DNA of 64,000 bases from an uncultured Oscillospiraceae bacterium (GTDB lineage Bacteria > Bacillota_A > Clostridia > Oscillospirales > Acutalibacteraceae): NCBI GenBank assembly GCA_910589395.1, contig CAJUTL010000001.1, positions 1 to 64,000 of the forward strand, read 5' to 3'. The position numbers and the translations under genes were made by a program. The notes below the pieces were generated by a model, which did not search any database, was not told the origin of the DNA, and saw nothing but the letters and a program-made list of their open reading frames with translations. Shown here in pieces: positions 1 through 5,696 of the stretch. Positions within the stretch are counted from its first letter, which is position 1, and each line of letters begins with the position of its first letter.

Positions 1-52
1 CGCGTGATAAGCGGCAATAGAGGGCGGTAATTTTGTCAGACTGCCTTAACAT
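1..52 (-). CDS. Large serine recombinase, N-terminal end only (cut by window edge)
   Basis: Seventeen codons are visible before the left window edge. On the minus strand an AAAGGAGG ribosome binding site (61-68) precedes ATG at 52, and the peptide reads MLRQSDKITALYCRLSR. The ITALYxRLSR start is typical of the catalytic domain of large serine recombinases of the TndX/TnpX type that excise and integrate Tn4451-like and other mobilizable elements; the Tyr-x-Arg-x-Ser segment holds the expected catalytic Arg and nucleophilic Ser. The gene would run left out of the window. Its neighbours, a TnpW-like gene and mobC on the same strand, fit the integration end of such an element. The protein identity rests on a short stretch, so the family call is good but the subtype is not determined. 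Confidence 0.72.
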   Translation of the reverse strand, partial: MLRQSDKITALYCRLSR

Positions 53-110
53 AGAATGTTCCTCCTTTATCGGCGGGCAGTCTGCCAATACAGGATTGCA
101 TATTTCTATT

Positions 111-329
111 TTAACGCTCTTTGTTTCCATTGTCATCATCTTTCTGTAAATTATCCTGCTCCATAAGCCGCAAAACCTTGCTCGGCAACGCTCTTTGCCC
201 GTCATAACTGCCCGTAAAATGGTAGAGCGTCCTGCCCGACTTTATTACGACTTCACGCTTTGGTAGTTCATAGGCAAGTGGATTTTTTACCACGATATGC
301 CCGTTCTTGATTATTCGTTTCCGTTCCAT
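111..329 (-). CDS. Small element-encoded protein, TnpW-like
   Basis: A 72-residue basic protein that ends 59 bp before the serine recombinase start and is read in the same direction. The centre, VVIKSGRTLYHFTGSYDG, followed by a short helix-like LPSKVLRLMEQD, resembles the TnpW family: small proteins found beside the large serine recombinase of Tn4451-like elements, with a 'K-x-G-x-T-hydrophobic... F-x-G' core. The role of TnpW is not known. Position next to the recombinase is the main support; I made the match from memory of the family pattern, not by a search. There is no membrane segment or cysteine motif. Confidence 0.5.
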   Translation of the reverse strand: MERKRIIKNGHIVVKNPLAYELPKREVVIKSGRTLYHFTGSYDGQRALPSKVLRLMEQDNLQKDDDNGNKER

Positions 330-483
330 TCTTTTCCCGTCCTTTCTGATGTACTAATCACGCAGCAAGCATAGGGAACGGATAGCCGTTCCCGTAAAAT
401 GCCCGTCTGCCGCCGCTGCATTTTGCTTGTACCCTCGCAGGCTTCGCCTGCTGGGGCAGACCCTTGGGAAGTTTCCCAAACCC

Positions 484-824
484 TCATTTTGCAAGCCCTT
501 TGAATTGCAGGAGCAGCCGTCTTTCCAATCTCCATACTTCTTCCATGAGCCGCTTTAGCTCGTCCATGTCGGCGGCGTAAATACACCCTGTTTCATTGAT
601 ACGCCTTGCAATCTGGTTGACGTTCACGCCGATTTTCTGAAGCTGTGCCGTATGCGCTTTGACTTCCTGTAAATCAAGTAAAATGATGTACCCGTCAATG
701 AGCATTTTGCGAGCGTAAGCGGATAGGTTTATCGTCGGTATCTGCTTCATTTTTCCCCAATCAACGCACGTTCTTCCTCTGTCACTCGAACAATGATTTG
801 TACGTTCCGTTTTCGGTTTTCCAT
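484..824 (-). pseudogene. mobC: mobC relaxosome accessory protein, frameshifted
   Basis: MobC proteins bind near oriT and help the relaxase nick DNA for mobilization. Here the normal start is ATG 824 (AAAGGAGAA just upstream), giving MENRKRNVQIIVRVTEEER and then a stop at 747-749. The remainder, starting MKQIPTINLSAYARKMLIDG at 750, continues in another frame to 484 and contains the conserved NxIARxxN segment (VNQIARRINETG). A single-base loss in the run around 750-755 (GGGGAAAAATG) would explain the break: restoring one base joins EK to MKQIPT as in intact homologues. The reading frame that extends upstream to 861 translates the first part in the wrong frame. No relaxase gene follows; the 155 bp between 329 and 484 hold only non-coding remains. 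So mobilization from this copy is probably dead unless the base is a sequencing error. Confidence 0.75.
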
Positions 825-961
825 TCGCATTTCTCCTTTCACTACCTGCAACACCGCGCATGGCAATTTTGCCAAAGTTTCAGAGAAATTTTTCAAAAAA
901 AGTTTTCTCACTTTTTAATACGGAGAAAATCCGAAAATGCCAAATGGAACGCAAAAAACGC

Positions 962-984
962 TGCAATCCTAATAAAAGATTGCA
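962..984. repeat. Inverted repeat upstream of mobC (possible oriT hairpin)
   Basis: TGCAATC (962-968) and GATTGCA (978-984) form a perfect 7-bp stem with a 9-nt A/T-rich loop in the 280-bp gap between divergent mobC and padR. Regions just upstream of mobC usually contain oriT, so this hairpin is a candidate part of it. It has no T-run that would make it a terminator. Function is inferred from position only. Confidence 0.35.
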
Positions 985-1030
985 ACGCATCTCAATCTCT
1001 TTTGCTGTAGCGGCAATAACCTACGGCCTA

Positions 1031-1094
1031 TTGACTACGCGCAGAGAATGGATTATAATAGTCTTGCTAATTAGTAAAGCTAAATAGCAAGACT
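1031..1094 (+). promoter_or_regulatory. padR operon promoter with overlapping 10-bp dyad operator
   Basis: TTGACT (1031-1036), a 17-bp spacer and TATAAT (1054-1059) form a near-consensus promoter. AGTCTTGCTA (1060-1069) is repeated inverted as TAGCAAGACT (1085-1094), placing the dyad across the expected transcription start. This is the usual arrangement for autorepression by a PadR-family dimer encoded immediately downstream. The promoter and dyad are seen directly; the binding protein is inferred. Confidence 0.7.
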
Positions 1095-1111
1095 AAGGAA
1101 AGGAAAAGAGT

Positions 1112-1465
1112 ATGGAAAATAGATATGTTCAACAATTCAAAAAAGGCTCTCTTGAAATGATACTCTTATGCTTAATAGGCCGCAGAGAAACGTATGGATA
1201 TGAAATCATCACAGAGCTAAACAGTAGCGCAGCCATTTTAGGTTATGCCAAAGAGGGAACAGTTTATCCTATCCTGTATCGCTTGCAGGACGCCGAGTTA
1301 ATACAATGTCGTTTAGCTCCGGCAGCGGCAAATGGCGGCTCAAAAAAATACTATTCACTAACCCCTAAGGGCGGGGACGTATTGAAAGAGCTTATAGGCT
1401 TTTGGAAAAACTATTCTGACTGCGTAAATGGTTTCATTGCGTCATACATGGAGGAAGCAAAATGA
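1112..1465 (+). CDS. PadR family transcriptional regulator
   Basis: A 117-residue winged-helix repressor. The first half (LEMILLCLIGRRETYGYEI) is the classic PadR opening helix and wing region, followed by EGTVYPILYRLQDAELI, the recognition-helix motif (xGTxYPxLxRLxxxGLI), and the wing YYSLTPKGGDVL. A C-terminal helix would mediate dimerization. GGAAAGGAAAAGAGT precedes ATG 1112. The stop overlaps the next start in an ATGA arrangement, so it is translationally coupled with the HAAS-domain gene; PadR plus HAAS membrane protein is a known pairing in which the membrane protein is thought to modulate the regulator. The upstream dyad suggests autorepression. Confidence 0.92.
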   Translation: MENRYVQQFKKGSLEMILLCLIGRRETYGYEIITELNSSAAILGYAKEGTVYPILYRLQDAELIQCRLAPAAANGGSKKYYSLTPKGGDVLKELIGFWKNYSDCVNGFIASYMEEAK

Positions 1466-1938
1466 TAAAACAGTACATTAAGCAAGTAAAAAGGGAATTG
1501 TCTGTTTCACGTCGGGCGAAAAAGGAAATTGTACGCGATTTGGAGGAAGTTTTCGCGTCCGCGTTGGAACATGGCGAGAACGAAACACAAGTCATGGAGC
1601 GCTTAGGCTCTCCAAAAGACTTTGCGGAAAACATGGAAGAACAGATAGGATTTGACCGCGTAGGATATAGGAGCAGGAACAAACTGATACAGATTGTTTG
1701 CAGCTTTGCAACTGCTTTAGCGCTTTTCGTGATATATATTGTTGTCAAAGCCTTACAGATACCTAAAAATGTAATCGGACAAGCGGACAGCATGACTGGC
1801 ATTAAAATTGAAGCCCTGTTTGTTCTTCACTCCCTGTCTATTATCGTTATACTGGGTGTCGTCGCTTTGATTGTTGCGATTGCCCTCACGATAAGATATA
1901 TCCATACAAAACACCATGAAGATAAAAAGGAGAAATAA
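1462..1938 (+). CDS. HAAS (DUF1700-type) signalling domain membrane protein
   Basis: 158 residues. Residues 1-65 are a helical domain (KQVKRELSVSRRAKKEIVRD, then a VMERLGSPKDFAENM-type loop) that matches the HAAS/DUF1700 family, small cytoplasmic helical bundles genetically linked to PadR regulators. Two membrane spans follow at about 73-97 and 115-141, with a short basic tail. The gene overlaps padR by 4 bp and is 3 bp from the lipoprotein gene, so all three form one operon. A role in passing an envelope signal to PadR is inferred from family association. Confidence 0.8.
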   Translation: MIKQYIKQVKRELSVSRRAKKEIVRDLEEVFASALEHGENETQVMERLGSPKDFAENMEEQIGFDRVGYRSRNKLIQIVCSFATALALFVIYIVVKALQIPKNVIGQADSMTGIKIEALFVLHSLSIIVILGVVALIVAIALTIRYIHTKHHEDKKEK

Positions 1939-1941
1939 GCT

Positions 1942-2385
1942 ATGTTAAAAAACAAATCATGGTATGCCCTTGTAGCAATCATACTGGTATGCACATTAGC
2001 TATGTTTGCAGGGTGTTCACAGAATGATAGCTCTCAAACTCCCGATAACGCAATAGCAGCGTTGCCTTCGGTAACGCCCGAATACATTACCGAATGGTCG
2101 GAAAATGAATATACCGAGCTAATTCCTAAACCTGAATATGGCACAATGGATTATGTATGCGATTATTCCGACACAGGGCGTTATATGCTTGTCTTGACTG
2201 ATATAACAAAAGAGCAATCAGACAATTATGTGGACGAATTGAAAAAACAGGGATATACCGAAATACATTCCAAAGGCAACGAGGTTTCTGTCGGTACAAT
2301 GCTCCAAAAGGACAACTCCATTCTTAGCATTGCGTTTTCCGACGATATATTTAATATTCTGATTACGATAGAAAACGACACTTGA
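1942..2385 (+). CDS. Putative lipoprotein of the PadR/HAAS operon
   Basis: 147 residues beginning with a basic, hydrophobic signal peptide and a lipobox MFAGC with Cys at residue 25, so the mature protein is expected to be lipid-anchored outside the membrane. The mature part is acidic and contains a compact domain ending SIAFSDDIFNILITIEN; I do not recognise a named family. AAAAAGGAGAAATAAGCT precedes the ATG. As last gene of the PadR/HAAS operon it may be the extracellular sensor or the target of regulation; that is inference. The operon is probably accessory cargo of the mobile element. Confidence 0.75.
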   Translation: MLKNKSWYALVAIILVCTLAMFAGCSQNDSSQTPDNAIAALPSVTPEYITEWSENEYTELIPKPEYGTMDYVCDYSDTGRYMLVLTDITKEQSDNYVDELKKQGYTEIHSKGNEVSVGTMLQKDNSILSIAFSDDIFNILITIENDT

Positions 2386-2421
2386 TTTTAGATAATACTC
2401 TTTAGCGAATGGTGTGGTGCT

Positions 2422-2610
2422 ATGGCTGTTTTTGAATGGATATTATGTCCTATTTGCGGAAATAAAACGAGATTACGAATACGCGGAGATACGGTACTTG
2501 AAAACTTCCCGTTATTCTGTCCGAAGTGTAAGCAGGAAACGTTAATCAATGTTAAACAACTTAATATATCAGTTATCAAAGAGCCAGACGCAAAGACGCA
2601 GAGCCGATAA
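2422..2610 (+). CDS. Cysteine-rich KTR domain protein
   Basis: A 62-residue zinc-ribbon protein with Cys9-x2-Cys12 directly followed by G-N-Lys-Thr-Arg (15-17, the KTR signature) and a second Cys33-x2-Cys36. The FPLFCPKCKQETLI stretch is characteristic of the KTR family, small proteins of unknown function commonly carried by Tn916-type and related conjugative elements, often beside resistance cargo. The ribosome binding site is weak (GGTGTGGTG). The stop codon lies inside the 5' arm of the terminator that follows. Confidence 0.85.
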   Translation: MAVFEWILCPICGNKTRLRIRGDTVLENFPLFCPKCKQETLINVKQLNISVIKEPDAKTQSR

Positions 2611-2650
2611 CACGCAGAATGAAAATGCGGTTATCGGCTCTTTCTTTTTG
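2601..2650 (+). terminator. Rho-independent terminator after the KTR gene
   Basis: GAGCCGATAAC (2601-2611) pairs with GTTATCGGCTC (2630-2640), followed by TTTCTTTTT. The left arm includes the stop codon of the KTR gene. Confidence 0.85.
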
Positions 2651-2850
2651 AAAGTTGTTTAACATTATACGATTTCTGACAGAGCGCAACACAAACACAA
2701 AACCGCTGCTTGCTGGTCGGCTTGTGTTCAGATATAGCGGCGGTTTTGAATAATCAAAGCCGCCGTTTTCCTTTTTGAAAAATGGAAATACAGAGGGTGT
2801 ATTGAAGTCACCCTTTTTTAAGGATACGGCGGTATCAAGGAGGTATCGCC

Positions 2851-2985
2851 GTGTCCTTTTATATTTGCTTTAAGCCGCCTAACGGCTACTTATCAAAAAA
2901 AGCCTATCCCTGCCTACGGGATATTGCGGCTATCAAGAGGAACACACACATCATCATAAATGCCTTATCACATCATATAGCATAA
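2851..2985 (+). CDS. Possible 44-residue peptide upstream of the sigma factor gene
   Basis: GTG 2851 is preceded by a good AAGGAGGTATCGCC site and opens a 44-codon frame (VSFYICFKPPNGYLSKK...) ending at 2985, 72 bp before the sigma-factor start. Similar short frames occur in the leader of the regulatory genes of Tn916-type elements, where hairpins and T-runs control read-through. It could be a leader peptide or simply part of a structured leader. The rest of 2651-3050 holds several dyads: AAAACCGC/GCGGTTTT around 2700-2748, and a CACCCTTTTTTT run near 2811. Confidence 0.35.
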   Translation: MSFYICFKPPNGYLSKKAYPCLRDIAAIKRNTHIIINALSHHIA

Positions 2986-3057
2986 TCGCCTGTTCAGTTT
3001 CGTGCTGCACAGGCGGTTTTTGTTATAGCCCTCATTCCAAAGGGAAAAGGGGTGAGA

Positions 3058-3498
3058 ATGATGTTATCCACAGAATACAGGGAGAGTATCGAACGCCGCT
3101 TTCACGCATTTTGTAAAGCCGTATTACACAATGAAGCCTGTAATTATTACAGGGAACAGAAGCGCAAGGTACAGCGTGAAATATCCTTTGAATTTTTGCA
3201 AGAAAACACTTCTTTTGTGCCGCACAGCACAGACGAATACTTTGTCTTGCAGGACAAGCCGACTGGTTTTACAGTTTGCGGGCAAATCGTAACCGTTGAT
3301 AGTGAAAAGTTAGCAAAAGCTTTGTTGTGCCTGTCGGAAGGTTGGCGGGAAATTATCCTTATGCGCTTTTTTCTGCAATTAAGAGATAAGCAGATTGCGG
3401 CGTTATTGGGAAAACCGCGCACAACCGTCAACTATCAGAAAAAAGCGGCATTGAAACAGTTACGAAAAGAAATGGAGAAAATGAATGATGAAGAATAG
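3058..3498 (+). CDS. Sigma-70 family protein of conjugative element (Tn916 Orf7-like)
   Basis: 146 residues. The C-terminal half contains a sigma region-4-like helix-turn-helix: LSEGWREIILMRFFLQLRD, KQIAALLGKPRTTVNYQKK. The N-terminal part (ESIERRFHAFCKAVLHNEA, YYREQKRKVQREIS) resembles the Orf7-type regulators of Tn916-like elements, which drive expression of transfer genes. I chose ATG 3058 because AAAAGGGG lies five bases upstream. It overlaps the next small gene, as in Tn916. The expected transfer genes are not in this window. Confidence 0.85.
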   Translation: MMLSTEYRESIERRFHAFCKAVLHNEACNYYREQKRKVQREISFEFLQENTSFVPHSTDEYFVLQDKPTGFTVCGQIVTVDSEKLAKALLCLSEGWREIILMRFFLQLRDKQIAALLGKPRTTVNYQKKAALKQLRKEMEKMNDEE

Positions 3499-3700
3499 CA
3501 AATACAACCTTGTTCCCTATGAAGTGATTGAGAAAGCAATCACAGGCGATACCGCCGCGCTCCTTGCGGTGCAGGAACGACACAAAGCATACATAGGCAG
3601 ACTAAGCGGAGGGAACGCCGATTTGAAAGAACGATTAAACACAAAGCTGCTTATGGCTGTTTTGAAGTTCCGATTGGAGTATCAGCCGCCGAGCAAGTAG
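3485..3700 (+). CDS. Helix-turn-helix protein of conjugative element (Tn916 Orf8-like)
   Basis: 71 residues: NLVPYEVIEKAITGDTAALL, then ...KAYIGRLSGGN...LNTKLLMAVLKFRLEY. This is the HTH_16-type protein that follows the sigma gene in Tn916-like elements and cooperates with it. Its start overlaps the last codons of the sigma gene in another frame, giving translational coupling. In canonical elements excisionase and integrase follow; here a nuclease-type cargo gene follows instead, with the recombinase located on the other side. Confidence 0.85.
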   Translation: MMKNSKYNLVPYEVIEKAITGDTAALLAVQERHKAYIGRLSGGNADLKERLNTKLLMAVLKFRLEYQPPSK

Positions 3701-3711
3701 CAAAGCCATGA

Positions 3712-3819
3712 AAAACCGTCAAGGGTCAAGATGAACGGCTGCGCCGCCCTTGACGGTTTTCCATGTCCTTGCTATGGGGTAATCAAGAGGGCGCAAACGG
3801 ATAGACCGCTTGCGCCCTC
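3712..3819 (+). terminator. Two strong consecutive hairpins after the Orf8-like gene
   Basis: Hairpin 1: AAAACCGTCAAGGG (3712-3725) pairs with CCCTTGACGGTTTT (3747-3760), 14 bp. Hairpin 2: GAGGGCGCAA (3787-3796) pairs with TTGCGCCCTC (3810-3819), 10 bp. Hairpin 1 ends in TTTT and may act as a terminator; hairpin 2 lacks a T-run. Confidence 0.6.
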
Positions 3820-3837
3820 TCTGAATTATGGGGTTCT

Positions 3838-3976
3838 TTGTCACGCAATAGAGGTTAATTTCTCCTTAATTTATGCGGCTTTGCGGACGCAATAAGGGCA
3901 TGGGTAAGGGTTTTATACTCGTACCCCTCAAAATGGCGTTCTACTGCGTGACAAGTGTAAGTAATAGTAGTATAAT
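3838..3976 (+). promoter_or_regulatory. Promoter of the nuclease cargo gene with flanking inverted repeat
   Basis: GTGACA (3948-3953), 17-bp spacer and TATAAT (3971-3976) lie 41 bp before ATG 4018. TTGTCACGCA (3838-3847) recurs inverted as TGCGTGACAA (3945-3954), and the right copy covers the -35 box, so a bound protein or looping between the arms could control the promoter. The function of the repeat is inferred. Confidence 0.6.
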
Positions 3977-4017
3977 GTCATTATAGTAGAAAAATTAGGA
4001 AACGGAGGACAAATGTC

Positions 4018-5517
4018 ATGTTTTTCTCTGAAAAATTTCAAGTTAGTAGTGACTTGATAAAAGACTATGGCGCAGTCGATATATCCTTAGTATGTGATAT
4101 TCCTCTGTTCATTGACCCAATGCTGATATTTAATAGTGAAAAAAATGTTTATAAAAAGTTACATAATCAAATTATCCGTTATTTTCATTTCCTTTACATG
4201 AAAGCAGAGCAAGGGCTATCAAAAAAAGAAATCAATGCATGGTTTAATTTTAGCGAAGTACCTAATAATTGGCTTGGATATGCGTTAGTCGGAAATAAGG
4301 GGTTAGCATTGGGACATAAATATGCTAAGTTTTTGTATGAGAATATATCATTTGCATTAAATACACATGGCATATCTCAATCCCAGCATATTGAAAAAGC
4401 AATGCTTCTTTATGATGGCAGCGGAAAAGATAAAATTAGTGACTTAACAGTAAATCTGATAAAAGGATTTCTATGCGAGTATACTGAACAGTTTGCCAAA
4501 GAATATATTCAACCACAGTTTATAAAACGCTTTCCTGTTGATAAGGCTTATTTCAATTATGATACTGAAAGTTTTATTAGCAAAGAGTTTGCACTTCCTT
4601 TTGTGTATGATGAAAAGGGAATACCAGAATATGTTCTGCTAACTCCTTTTGACATTTTGCGTGAAGATGAACCCTCAATAAACAAAGCTGATTTTTACAA
4701 CAGTTATGACCGCATTCGAACGGTGATTGAAAATGATACCTTACGAGCGTATGTTAATAATTATATTGGATTAGCTGTTAGACGGTATGAAGAAAATCAA
4801 AGAAGAAATAGGAAGCCTATCAAAGAAAAGTCCATAAGCAAAATTGAGAAAGAAGCTTTTAGTGAGTTGGTAAGGGAATATCCAGAACTATATGATTATT
4901 ATATCAAATTGCGAGAAGCTGACACAGATGAAATACGCTTAAAGTGTATGACAGAATTAAATTTGCAATTAGAACGTCTGTTAGTGTCTTCCAAAAACAT
5001 AATATCCATTTTTGAAAATTCAAATTATCAATTTGACGAATATCTGTCGGCAAGAGAGGAAGCAAAACAAAGATTAAAGTTTTTTAAGCATATAATTGAA
5101 GATTGCGACGGATACAAAAACCTGTATGTTAAAGGAAAACAAATTGCAAAGGAAAATGATTTGCAAAGACTCTTCCGCTTTGTTTGGTATGGTACGAACT
5201 ATAAAGTAGACGCAGAGCCTAATAACGGAAGAGGACAAGCAGACTTCATTATTTCAATGGGGCAAAAAAATCAAAGTATTGTCGAGTTTAAATTGGCGAG
5301 CAACTCAACATTAGCACATGCATTTACACAAGTGAAAATATACGAAGCTGCAAATTGTAGCGATGGTAGCTTGATTGCAATATTTTGCTTCTCTGAAAGT
5401 GAATATCTTTATTCGGAGCAAATTGTTAAAGCTGCTGGGTATGAAAACATGATTGGTGAGTCAATTTACTTAATCGATTGTAGAAATGACAACAAGCCAT
5501 CTGCTTCAATAGCATAA
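4018..5517 (+). CDS. Uncharacterised protein with C-terminal PD-(D/E)XK nuclease motif (candidate defence gene)
   Basis: 499 residues, AT-rich compared with the chromosome to its right. Residues 1-60 (VSSDLIKDYGAVDISLVCD, IPLFIDPMLIFNS) form a conserved-looking N-terminal motif; residues 60-340 are mostly helical and charged with no motif I know. The C-terminal 130 residues carry the signature of a restriction-like fold: Asp409 in GRGQADFIIS, then Glu423-Phe-Lys425 in SIVEFKLASN, i.e. D-x13-E-x-K, followed by an amphipathic AFTQVKIYEAAN helix. This is the metal-binding core of PD-(D/E)XK nucleases. GGAGG lies nine bases before ATG. The gene stands alone between its own promoter and a strong terminator at the end of a mobile element, a typical cargo place for anti-phage genes. 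It is not a known restriction-modification partner: no methylase is adjacent. Function is inferred. Confidence 0.6.
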   Translation: MFFSEKFQVSSDLIKDYGAVDISLVCDIPLFIDPMLIFNSEKNVYKKLHNQIIRYFHFLYMKAEQGLSKKEINAWFNFSEVPNNWLGYALVGNKGLALGHKYAKFLYENISFALNTHGISQSQHIEKAMLLYDGSGKDKISDLTVNLIKGFLCEYTEQFAKEYIQPQFIKRFPVDKAYFNYDTESFISKEFALPFVYDEKGIPEYVLLTPFDILREDEPSINKADFYNSYDRIRTVIENDTLRAYVNNYIGLAVRRYEENQRRNRKPIKEKSISKIEKEAFSELVREYPELYDYYIKLREADTDEIRLKCMTELNLQLERLLVSSKNIISIFENSNYQFDEYLSAREEAKQRLKFFKHIIEDCDGYKNLYVKGKQIAKENDLQRLFRFVWYGTNYKVDAEPNNGRGQADFIISMGQKNQSIVEFKLASNSTLAHAFTQVKIYEAANCSDGSLIAIFCFSESEYLYSEQIVKAAGYENMIGESIYLIDCRNDNKPSASIA

Positions 5518-5522
5518 ATGCA

Positions 5523-5560
5523 AAAAGTAGGCGTATCGCTTTGACGATACGCCTACTTTT
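5523..5560. terminator. Bidirectional terminator after the nuclease cargo gene
   Basis: AAAAGTAGGCGTATCG (5523-5538) and CGATACGCCTACTTTT (5545-5560) make a perfect 16-bp stem with a 6-nt loop, with A/T tracts on both sides. Confidence 0.9.
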
Positions 5561-5696
5561 CTGTACCCTGTATGGCAGCTACCCTGTTTCAGTTTGTTGT
5601 GATACTGTTTTATGAGTAGCTACCTAAAGGGTGCTTAAAATTACTTTGGAAAGGACAGCTATCCAAAAACACAGTATTTTCTGTTCTGTCGGCTTT
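5561..5696. other. Probable right boundary zone of the mobile element
   Basis: This 136-bp gap separates low-GC element DNA from GC-rich chromosomal genes. GGCAGCTACCC near 5574-5584 and GTAGCTACC near 5615-5623 form short partly inverted motifs. On the minus strand, past the clpE stop, ACAGAAAATACTGT followed by GTTTTT (about 5667-5685) may be the remaining clpE terminator. The exact end of the element cannot be set without the left end or an empty site. Confidence 0.35.

Noticed and set aside
1..5600. Complete conjugative transposon
   Set aside because: No transfer (VirB4, coupling protein) genes, no relaxase and a broken mobC are visible; only one end of an element can be claimed.
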